A stretch of DNA of 64,000 nucleotides. Source: Haemonchus contortus (lineage: Eukaryota > Nematoda > Chromadorea > Rhabditida > Trichostrongylidae). The number at the start of each line of letters is the position of its first letter. The stretch's first letter is position 1. Positions 23,487 through 33,411 of this stretch are shown piece after piece. The DNA is taken from NCBI GenBank assembly GCA_000469685.2, contig LS997563.1, positions 12,471,940 through 12,535,939 of the forward strand, read 5' to 3'. The notes beneath the pieces were generated by a model, which searched no databases, was not told the DNA's origin, and saw nothing but the letters and a program-made list of their open reading frames with translations. The translations under genes and the position numbers were made by a program.

Positions 23487-25151
23487 GATATTTTACTCCT
23501 AGATATTATGTTATTCTTAACTTAAATCTTGATTTTGGGAGCTTTTCAAACCTAAATACAAGATTTGGCAACTTGCCAAAGTTCAAGCGCCATCGCCGCT
23601 CTGTATGTCTGACTCCCCTGGGACGCCCCGCGAGCATACCTTACGGCTGCTTTCGGGGACGCCATTTTCGGGGAGACCCGAGTCGGGGTGTCCCAGCTCC
23701 GAACAGGAGAGCATACCTTACGGCCACGAAAAGTCACATTAAACTTCTCTGCCGCATCAGACTTCCACTACAATGACTCTGGAGTAAGCTTGTGTGTTTG
23801 AAAGTAAATTTATGATTGCTGCTAATCTGTACAGAAGCGTCCCAATTCGGTAGGGTTAACTCGACACGAGAAGGAAGAGAGTCAGGCGTCAGTCGGACGA
23901 TCCGATGTCATTTAAAATGTGATATTGTTGTTGAAAGACCTTCCCATTACACGACTTAGCTTGGTTTCAAAGTATTGTTGACGCAATGTTGATCGATCGA
24001 TTACTGGATAAATGTTCATGAACCAAGGCATTTATATCTGAGGATGTGTCCTGCTCTCATACTCGTTCATGAAGGGAATTTATTTTCCATATTTTTAAAC
24101 GTGCCGCCGCTTGATCGGCAAGTCCGGGTGTGTCTATCTGGTGAAATGAAGTTGGAGAATATCGCCAGGTTAGCAATTTCCTACTTCAATCAAGCATTCG
24201 GTGAAAGTACCGTTCCAACCGTCTGTTCATACATGACCTGTTCTTTAGGTCTGAGATTTGTTAATTTTTCGAGTAGTGACTGTGTGTGCAATATTTTCAA
24301 GTAATATTGAGTAATTTCTCCTCTATGGTTAATTGTTCTCATAATTTGAGACATCTACTCTGTATCTGAATGTTTCTATTCGTGCTCTTCCTCTGAATAC
24401 TGCGATTCAAAATTCATATATCCGTGTTTTTTGTTGCTAATGATGGCTAGCGAATTCCGTTTAATTGTCTGCGCTACGAAGATGAATGGACCGTTGGAAA
24501 CGGCTTGTTGAATGGAGAGTATAATAAGACTGTCTATAGTAACGAAATCTAGTTCAAGCCTGTCTGTTACAAGTCCAGCCACATTGGAAAACATCCGAGG
24601 TGTAGTAAGAGTGTCTGATATTGGCCCCTAAAAACTCATTTCTACCTGATGTCATTTTATTTTTTTAGAGTGTAGTTAATGGGAACGGAAGGATGCGGCC
24701 AGCAGATGTAGAGACTTGGATTGGCATTTAAGCTACTAGTTTGTTGGTGTCAGCGATAAGTTGTGTGTGGTTACAATGTAAGTGATAACAGGGCAATCTT
24801 TATTTAGTTCCCCCATACACATGGAAGGAATAATATGCATCAGTGTTGGAATACTGAATAGCAAAAGAAATGTTAGTGAATAAATAGGCAATAAAAATGA
24901 AAACAAGAAAACGAATAAAAAATGTGCAAAAGCAGAAAATAGAATTGAACAAGATGGACAGAACACAATTCTATTATAGTAAACGGTAAGTAGAAATACA
25001 ACGATTTCGCAACGAAACTATTGTAAACTATTACGCAAAGCATCAAGAGAATAACAAAGCAAAACACAAGAACAGCGCGCCGCCATATGGAAAGAACTCT
25101 GCATATAGAAAGCAGTTTGACGAAAGAATGCAGTAATTTTTTCCTGTGTCC
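23487..25151. other. Intergenic, nothing recognised
   Basis: AT-rich, short open frames only, no transposon ends that I can support. Confidence 0.4.
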
Positions 25152-25416
25152 GAGCGTGCGTCGATTCGTGCGATTCTAGGTGCGCACGGCAAATGGCACG
25201 GCGATATTTGGTGCGATTTGGACGACTGCAGCGTTTATCATTGGGGCCCAAATTTGAAGTAAAGTAGGTTAGTAGGATTGTCCGCCCCTACTAAAGTACT
25301 TTACTTTAATTTGTGCCCCAATGACAGGGGCAGGAGTTGTTTGAATCATCGCAGATTTCGCCGCGCATTTGCCGCGCGCACCAGGAATCGCACGAATCTA
25401 ACGTCCCCCCCCCCCA
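25152..25416. repeat. Foldback element, copy 1 of the GTGCGATTCG family
   Basis: The arms (outer edge CGATTCGTGCGAT, TGCGCACGGCAAAT; right side ATTTGCCGCGCGCACC, ATCGCACGAATC) fold around a centre of CCTACT / AGTAGG type. The same element occurs at 61215-61473. A poly-C run sits at its right edge. Confidence 0.75.
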
Positions 25417-25550
25417 TATCTTCGTGAACGAAAAATTACGATCGCGTCTGGAAAACATTTCAACAGAACGGAACGATTGTTCAGCGTAGGTACTCGACTT
25501 CCACAGCGACTTCTCGGAGACATAAAAATGTAATGGAGGGTCACGAATGG

Positions 25551-25690
25551 AGGTCAGACTCGTCTGGGAGGATAAAAGCACTGACTCGAACATCGGCTGG
25601 AGACCGCAGGTCATTGTAGAGACCAAATATGCATTCAATACGCCATTAAGATTCTGAATAGAAGTTGAATGCATGAGCGCATCCCTCGTT
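25551..25690 (+). repeat. SINE copy, 5'-truncated
   Basis: It shares the body of the tRNA-derived SINE described at 40509-40781: CTGGGAGGATAAAAGCACTGA, then a diverged GGTCATTGTAGAGACC and GATTCTGAATAGAAGT. The tRNA-like head is missing. Confidence 0.65.
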
Positions 25691-25819
25691 AAGGATTTCT
25701 TAACGCTTCAGGACTTTCTCCTCATCCTTTATTAGACTTGGACTTCATATACGCATGTGCGTAATAGGAAGTAGTTAGTTGTGCGAACGCTGTTTTGGAA
25801 GAGAAGGTGAGGACTTCGT

Positions 25820-26210
25820 ACGATGAGTCGTTTGGCGCGGCTCCTTGCATCAAACTTGCCATTCGTGCGCAGAGGCCTATAATTTCCTCCTTGGTGCCGC
25901 TCCTTCGACACTGTTCCTGCGCTGGACGGCTCGTCTAAGTGTCTCAACCTTCTAGTCATGCTACTCGGCCTACCCACTGCCCATCCAGCTCATTTACGAT
26001 GGATCGATGATGCCTGTACTGTTAGGCACCGAGTTAAAGACCTACTTATATTCTGTCTATTTCTATAGTCTATTGGGTTATTTTTATCGTTCTTCTTTGC
26101 TTCCTAAGGTTTTTTGATTCCTTTTCCATAGCACTGTTACATTACAATGGAGTGGTAGTATCATGATCGTTTTGGAGCCTGATACTCCCCACTTCGAAGT
26201 GCTTCGCTGT
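25820..26210 (+). pseudogene. Copy of an undescribed repeat-borne protein (broken) with conserved 3' flank
   Basis: In one frame (stop at 26105-26107) the translation aligns with the minus-strand ORF at 29594-29935. Shared blocks are LASNLP, then MLxGLPxAHP, IDD, TxRxRxxD and a hydrophobic C-terminal segment. Two in-frame stops interrupt this copy. The nucleotide match continues downstream (AATGGAGTGGTAGTATCATG near 26155). The element type is unknown; it could be the 3' end of an LTR-type retroelement. Confidence 0.6.
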
Positions 26211-26429
26211 TCATGTGTATGTATTATGGTTTGATCGTGTGGTGTTTCTGAACTTCAAGCATGCACTTCATTTCTTTTTTCTTCATAGCATATGTTGCGT
26301 TACATTCATTCTGAGCGCTCCGATTATAGCATAGCGTCGCTAAAATTATGTTAATTATGAGGTTAATTGCTTCTTGGTTCTTCGCTATCGTATGGCTCAT
26401 TTACCTGCTTCATTATTAAGCTTACTATT

Positions 26430-26790
26430 ATATATTCGATGGACTACCCACTGCATTCGACTGCCTCCTTTATTCGGCTACTATCTTTATTAAACTACGT
26501 TTTGTATTCGGTTACTATACTCATGGGACTACTATTTGTGTCCGAGTAACTTCCATATCGGCTACTTCTATTTTACCGATACCTGTATTCGACCAACACC
26601 TCAATTCGGCCGCAATCTTTGTTGAATTACCTTTCATTATGCTGCTGTGTTCATTGGAGTCCTTTTGTATTCAAATGAGTCCTCTATCCCTCTACTATCT
26701 TTATTGGGCTATCATCTGTTTTCAACTAGCCTGATTATTTTGAGGCTGCCATCTTTATTCCATTGTTGTTGAGTGCTAAGATTGTTTTTT
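26430..26790. repeat. Degenerate short tandem repeat (ATTCGGCTACTATCTTT-like units)
   Basis: Motifs of the form ATTCGGNTACTAT / GGGCTACTATC recur irregularly every 20-45 bases. The array is weak and its limits are approximate. Confidence 0.4.
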
Positions 26791-28085
26791 GTTCCTCTTC
26801 TTATCCAAATTATCCAAACTGTATTTGAACTGACTTATTCTTCTCTTATTAACATGGTGTTTGCCAGAGTAACAGTTCCTACACCAAAATGGGATTCTTT
26901 TCCTCAGATGGCTCACAGCTAGTTGTTCTTGTTAATTATGATGTATGTATAATGTAAGTATTTCCCATATGCTACAAATATATTAAGGTACCAAATATTG
27001 TATTATTTCTTACTTATTTTATCTTACTTTATGTCCAAACAATATGTTCAATGATTTTTATTCGAGTGACTCAGTGACTTTCATCACACCACATGTCATA
27101 GGGAACTAGGAAAGGTGCGATGCAGCCATTACTTTGTTCTTATGCTCTCGGAGAATTCAGAAGGTTACCTCTTTCTCAGACAATTAAGGGTGCGATGCCA
27201 AAACTCGTTAAATTTGCCCTAAGAGAACGCGGAGACGCGGAGTGTTATCACTTTTTCAAGAAGTGGAAGAGTTAAGGTTGCAATGTGGGCATAACCGGCC
27301 TCTGCGGTCATGTACAAAACTAGATATCACCATTGGTGCAGCTGCACTTCCATTACTTTGTGTTTTTCTTTCACTATGCTTCCAACATACTACTAGACTT
27401 ATGGTCCTCAACAAACCTTTTATAGTACTTTTATTAAAACGCAGGAACAAGCCGCCGGTGAACTCAATTTCAGCGATGTTGTGTCACAGATCGGACATCA
27501 GGATTCAATGGGCAAATAATGGACAAAAGGAGATAAGCAAAGCTGGAAGGGGGAAGTGTAGACTCACAGAATCTTAGGTTCACTGCTGACATGTCTTCGC
27601 ATTGGCTCGAAAGATCTAGAACTACCATGTCTACTAGTGCGTGGGCTGGAAGAAAATGAACACTTAGAAATTGATCTTCCCACGATTTTCCGGTGATGCT
27701 TCTCAAAATATCGACCTATGTAAGCCTTGAACTCAGCAAGTAAGACAACTTTAAAATTAACAACTTTCAAATTTCAGTCGCCACAGTGTCGTATTCGAAA
27801 AGGACCACCCCGGTAAAGGCCCTGATAAAGAGGCTAAAATACATCGACTTCGAGGCCGATGCGCATTGCAGTGAACAAAGGATGTTAGTTGCTCCAACAT
27901 CTTAAGGAAGAGAAACATCTGTGGAAGAGGGACCGCCAAAGGAGACAAATCATTGAAAACAGCATGAAGAGGTACAAGTACAAGTCAACTGAGGCTTATA
28001 TGCATGACTAATCCTAAGCTATTTAGGTTCGAAGGCAGTGCCTTATGCTGGTCACACGAGAGGAAATAGAGGGATAAGGTTAACA
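26791..28085. other. Intergenic, nothing recognised
   Basis: Short open frames on both strands without splice support or motif. Confidence 0.4.
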
Positions 28086-29351
28086 CAGGGTGTCCCAGAA
28101 TTATTGGCGCCAAATTCAGAAATTTCTAAGGTTGAAATGATCTGTCAAACCCATATTACCTGTTATTAATTAGTTGCAGAAAAAGGTTTCCTTGCAATGT
28201 GCACGATTACTGATGTGGAACTCCCAATATCACTGAGATCAAGGAGGCTTCTTCAATGCCACTTACAATCACTGACACGCGAGAGGTGGAAGAAGTTCGT
28301 TGGGATTTATATAATAACCGCATGCAAGGCTATTAAACGATATAGAAAAGAAGACTGAATCAGAGGCAAACCAGGAAAGGTAGAAAGGTAGAATGGTTCT
28401 GAAGATTGAGCTGTTAGAATGGCCTGTCTGCCAATCGTCGGGATCCTGGGTGAACCACCAAAAGGAAGTTAATGTGCACGGCTTACAGGAGTTATCGCGA
28501 TGGAAGAGTGTCATGCAAAAACCTCATTGCCATTTCTATCATATGCAGAAATTTCGCTCCAATTCCGATCTCAACTGTCGCTGCAGGGCTAAAGAATGCA
28601 GAAAGTCGCAGACTCACTTGAGGGATGACACGCAACCCTTCGTCGTTTCCTCTGGCCAAAAAATTTTTTACGATAAAACAATCCTTCAACAACCAAAACG
28701 TTTGCGTTCCGGAAAGAAACTTTTAGCGTGTAATATTTCACAAAAAGATTGCTATAAGAACAGTGAAACGTAGTTTTTCGAAGAAACCACTGGGAAGGGC
28801 ACGCCGCTCGTGGTTTTTTCGGTGCTGGCGTGAAAATTGACCAAGGCCAGTACTCAAACAGAGTACTGATGGAAGTAATGAAGCGCTGATCCGACCACGT
28901 TTTCTGGAACATCTCGTAGTCCTTCCAGCAGGACGCTACTCCAGCCCTCAGAGTGAAGCTTGCGCGCGAGTGGTGTTGACGACAGCTGCCGGACTTCAAC
29001 AGTAAAAAGTAAAGCTATCCTATTTTCTAGAACTTGGCCCAATTGACTCCCACGAATGGTCCCTTATCAGAAGAGGACCTGTCGAGTTTGCAGCCCACTT
29101 TGGAGTCCAAGTATGCAAAGGCTGAAGAACGGCTGGGAAGAAATGGAGAGGGATAATTGCGTGCCACATGCGATCAAGTTGTGGGCAACTTTGACTTCTA
29201 TCCGCGCTCATGGGGATATTTCGAGATGGGACTGTAACATGTTGTAGCATATAGTGTTAGCCAGCGTGCATAGAAATTCCTTCGCCTTTCGCAGCTGAGA
29301 AGTTTCAAATATATTGCTACAAATCGGCGCCAATAATTTTGGGACACCCTG
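28086..29351 (+). mobile_element. Tc1/mariner (IS630-type) transposon, CAGGGTGTCCC ends, degenerate
   Basis: The inverted ends CAGGGTGTCCCAGAATTATTGGCGCC and its near reverse complement enclose 1266 bp. The right flank is TA; the left flank reads CA, a possible mutation of TA. The plus strand carries transposase remnants in order: YHMQKFRSNSDLN (matches the KPYKMQKAQLLTD region), SGQKIFYDK where SDEKIF is expected, GAGVKIDQGQYSNRVLMEVM, then SFQQDATPALRVKLAREW with the second catalytic Asp, and finally a C-terminal WEEMERDN and IRAHGDI. Stops and frame changes are frequent. The first catalytic Asp is replaced by Gly, so the copy is dead. Confidence 0.8.
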
Positions 29352-29529
29352 TACTGTATATGTCAGGTTATGTATTTGAAGGAAATTACCCAATATTGCG
29401 CATGTCAGTAAAGTAGTGATAGAAATAAATATTATGATAGGCAAACGTTTTTCGGAGAAACAGTAACACATTACACAATCACTCCGTCAAACGCATGTAC
29501 TGCAATTTATTCTGAAGTAGGAAGTATCA

Positions 29530-29935
29530 GGTTTCGGAAAGACCATGGTACTACCACTCCATTGCAATTGAACAGCACCCCTAGAAAAATGTGTTAAAGG
29601 GCAAGAAAAACGATGAAAATAAACAAACAGGCAATAGAACTACGCAGAATAGTAATGAAGTCCGCGATTCGGTCTCTAATAGTAGTGACGTCATCGATCG
29701 GGCGTATATCAGGAGGATGGGCGGAGGGTAGGCCTACTAGCATGGTCAGGTAGTTGAACAACCTGGAAGAGTTGCTAATCTCAGGATTCACCTCGACTGG
29801 GTGGCGACAAGGAGGCAATTGCAGGCCGATGGGCCCCGGCAAGTTTGATGCGAGGGGCGTAAGAATAATGGCGGAGGCAACGTCAAGTGAAGTCACGTGC
29901 AGTTTGTCAGTCCTATTCCATTTTTGATTTCTCAT
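29530..29935 (-). CDS. Undescribed repeat-borne protein with C-terminal hydrophobic segment (intact copy)
   Basis: The open frame at 29594-29935 encodes 113 residues. It is the unbroken relative of the sequence at 25820-26107, oriented oppositely. Visible features are VASAIILTPLASNLPGPIGL near the middle, LTMLVGLPSAHPPDIRPIDD, RDRIADF, and a last stretch ACLFIFIVFLAL that could span a membrane. After the stop, similarity to the other copy continues at DNA level (29530-29590). Being repeated in both protein and flank, it is more likely part of a mobile element than a host gene. I recognise no family. Confidence 0.5.
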
Positions 29936-30365
29936 CTTTGAGTTGCCCTCAGAGCATTTTGACGTAGCAAGTCACCCTTACCAACCTATTTTTATCTCGG
30001 ACAGTTCATGATTACCTAGGAATTACTGATCGGCTGCTGTTTCGTTTCTGTCTTTGCGCTATTTGAGTCGCGCTTATCGCGCCTCTACTGCATGGCCGCA
30101 AGGGATTTCTTCTCTTGCTAGTCAACCTCATTGAACTGCTATGATGCCCTTTCATCCCTTCCATGTCATTTTCGTCTATGTAGCACGACACGAATCAAGG
30201 GTACAAGGACTGAATGCAAGCAAAGGCTTGGCGAGTTCAGCTGTCCTAAGGGTCTCCCACAAACTGACCTCAGATCTCAGGGCTCGCTCTTCATCGGTTT
30301 CGATGCGGCTATGTGTCTCCGCTCGTGCTCCGATGGGCCCCACGTTCGCCTCGAGGCTGTAGGGA

Positions 30366-30606
30366 TAGGCTGCTATCACAGTCCGCCGGCCGACCGGCGT
30401 GCCGGCGGAGGCAGTGCTAGGGGAGGAGGGAGGCAGACAGATAGGTAAACGGTCTACGCCCCTTAGAGGAGTTGAAAGCAAACAACCTTCGAAGGGACGT
30501 AGACTGTTTGCCTCACACTGTCTGCCTCCCTCCTCCCCCCCCAACACTGCCTCCGCCGGCACGCCGGCCGGCCGGCCGGCCGGCGGACTATGAAAGCAGC
30601 CATAGG
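30366..30606. repeat. GC-rich foldback element, arms about 100 bp
   Basis: The left arm runs GGCTGCTATCACAGTCCGCC, then GTGCCGGCGGAGGCAGTG and GGAGGAGGGAGGCAGACAG. The right arm is the inverse, ending CGGCGGACTATGAAAGCAGC. The right side carries an expanded GGCC run. The element is far richer in G+C than its surroundings and encodes nothing credible, although long chance open frames cross it. Confidence 0.8.
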
Positions 30607-32151
30607 AATGTGGCGCACCAAGCGCATTGTGGCCGGCCTTCGCTCGACGGCACAACGCGTGACGGCGCGCACGTTCCCCCTAATGGTATGGTCAGTTCGC
30701 GTTCGTGTAACGCTTCAACGGGCTGCAATCATGGAATGGTCTGGGTATAGCCTAGCAATGAAACGGCTTTGCTGGAGAGGAAATGAAAACGTCTCTCCCT
30801 AAAAACGTTGGCAGCGCCAGTATGACCTCCCCTTTGGGAGGAAACAACTACACACTATAATGTGGTGATACCGAAGTAGATGTCTGATTGGCCCTACCGA
30901 CACCAGCCGAAGAGGCATGAGAGGAGTCGCTCGAGCAAGGCTGAGCCTACCCAGCTGAACCCCTCGGTCTCGGGAAGGAGCATCATCCCGTAGAGACGTT
31001 GGATGGTTTTGTGGTTCGGTTCACCACGAGGTATGAGAGCTCGAGCTACCGCTGTCGATCCAAAGAACCTACTTAAGTGACACACTCACAGCTTGTTGTC
31101 CTTTCATAATTTGTATATTCAAAAAAAACAGGGTCCAAAAAGTTCTTCTGTTTGTCTAAGCCCTTATATTTTCAGTTCTCGGAAAATTTCACTGTTTTCT
31201 TGATGGCTACATGACGGAGCTGGGCAGCATTGGTTCGTCTGTTTCTCGTCTGTTGTTTTTTGTCCGCCTAACTTCACTAACAGATCCACGTTCTGTTCTG
31301 AAGACTGAAGTATTTTCTTGGCAAAAAATCGGGTTTTGTGGGTCATAGCTTAGTCGTAAAGAGGCTTCTATTATATTTTCATGCCAATGTTCTTTGACTC
31401 TCATATTTTCAATATCTCCTCTGAGGTCTTGAATTCGAAGATCGTAGCCTCTCTGCACGTGTAGCTCCCGAATTTATTATAATTTTTAGTCGTTTGCAGG
31501 TATTAAAAATTGCAGCTTGTTCCTATATTTTCAGCAAAGTGAGTAAGACACCAGAAATATCAGTGAACTTACAAAGAGATATAGTTAGCGCAATGGTTAG
31601 CCGTTCTTACGAAATAACATGAGACATAAGCCCAGATTCATACTACCAGTCGGATTGACCTGCTAACCCCGGGCTCTCCTCCTTTTCGTGTGAACTTGAC
31701 CTGCCATCCTTTTCCGTTTTAATTCGAATACACATACACGCACACACACAGACACACACATACGCACACACATCCTCTCACACCCACATACACTTGTGAG
31801 CGCCTCGTCCGTCATGAGCGGGGTCCTGCTCAACCCTTGTGGGTTTGAATAATAAGTCATATCGCCTCTTCCTTCAGTCAAATTTATTCATCTCACGCAT
31901 GCTCCGTCCCTGATCTCCACGAGCCCATACCTTCAGTGTCTTGATCCTGAAGCTTGTACTCCTACCGAATTGAATACTCTAAGTCCAAATTGACATTCTT
32001 CGTGTACGCCCTTCCCTGCCAAAAGAGTCCAGTCTTGCCACATACTATCAACAATCCTTTACTGCCGCCTCACACCTACTAAATTTTAACGCTTCAGGTC
32101 CGCCAGAACGGTAGTTATGGAATTCCGATCAAACCCACACAAACACATGTA
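30607..32151. other. Intergenic; CA-rich microsatellite at about 31730-31795
   Basis: Contains an imperfect (CA)n tract and a tRNA-like fragment near 31583 (GTTAGCGCAATGGTTAGCC) without a proper B box. No gene is supported. Confidence 0.4.
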
Positions 32152-33411
32152 TTAGGTTGAGTCATAAGTCCTCGGACAAATTGGCAATGATAATATTTAT
32201 CTTACAATTTTTGAACGACAGTAGCGAATCATTTGAAATATGCCCCATTAGCATCGATGGTCTTCTGCCAATGCTTGGGCAGATCGTAAATGCCCTTGCT
32301 TCAGAACGCTGGGAGCTGGCCCTTGGAGAACTGCTCCAGTGCCATTTTGATGTCGTCGCGGGTTTGAAAGTCCTGACCATCCAGATGACGTTGAAGATGT
32401 GGAAAAAGGTGGTGATCCGAGGGATCCAAGTCTGAGGAACATGGTTGATGTGGTAAACTTGTCCTGCCGAAATTCGTCAGGTCAGTTTTGGTCGTTCTTG
32501 CGATGTGTGGGCTAGCGTTGTCGAGCTGGAAGTGAACTTTGTGCTGCTGTGGACGTGCAGCTTCGGTATTCGCCTTCAAATTCCTCAGTTGCGTAATGTA
32601 GACGTGTGCGGTCACTTTGCATCCTTCGTCTAGCAGCTCCCATTATTCGACATGGAGAGCGCTCCACCAGAATCAGAGCATAACCTCCTTGGCGTGTACG
32701 TTTGGTTTGGGGGAGCCTTCTGCATCCGCACCTTTGTCAATCCATTGAGCACGCCGGTGAACGTTAGAGTAGAGGTTCGACTTCGCACCCCTGATGACTA
32801 GGTACTCGAGCCACGTGTGGTGCCCTTGAGCGTGAGGAGAGAAACTGCAACGCGTCGCGGCGGTCTATGTCATACTGCTTCAAAGCATGAGGCATCTATG
32901 GACCGAGCTTTCGCACCTTGTCGATTGACTTCAATTCACGAAGAACTGTGGACTGACTCCCCAAGGGTGACTGCCAGTTCACGAGTAGTTTGATGCGGAT
33001 CGGCTTCCACCTGGCTTCGCAGCACGTCCAAATCCAACTCCATTGGGCATCCCGGACGGTCTTCATCTTCGATAGAATAGTCGCCCGATGCGAACTTCTA
33101 GTGTCTCTTGTAAATTGTACACGTCCTGCTTATGAACGTCCTTCATACCTCTATCGATTGCCGCGGGTTCATGGCCAGATAAAAAATAAATATGATGGTG
33201 TTGCGGATGTGGAGTTGCGACGGCTTGAAATCATGAGGCACAGTTGTGGGAAGGGAAACAGTTAGGTGCCTTCTCCAGTATGCATTTGGAAGAGCTTTCC
33301 ATACTCTATCTAACAATGCCTCGCACGTTCATTTTCGTCACCTCTTTCAAGAGTTATGATCGCTAGAAGTCATCACTATCATTTTGTCCGAGGACTTATG
33401 ACTCAACCTAA
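32152..33411 (-). mobile_element. mariner transposon, 1260 bp, both ends present
   Basis: The ends TTAGGTTGAGTCATAAGTCC and its reverse complement are flanked by TA (32150-32151 and 33412-33413). Length and ends are typical of mariner. A broken transposase lies on the minus strand. A related copy starts at 63525. Confidence 0.93.
32176..33300 (-). pseudogene. mariner transposase (DD34D), broken
   Basis: The best frame is 32301-32615: VYITQLRNLK, FQLDNASPHIARTT (second catalytic Asp) and DLDPSDHHLFPHLQRHL (third Asp). There are 34 residues between the two aspartates, the mariner DD34D signature. The C-terminal KHWQKTIDANGAYF block sits after a premature stop. The N-terminal part (VLRSQVEADPHQTTREL) is readable near 33000 in another frame. 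Frameshifts and stops make it non-functional. Confidence 0.88.

Noticed and set aside
28589..28999. 136-codon minus-strand ORF
   Set aside because: It is antisense to the recognisable transposase remnants of the element at 28086-29351.
30176..30655. 159-codon minus-strand ORF and several plus-strand ones
   Set aside because: They are by-products of low stop-codon frequency in the GC-rich foldback.
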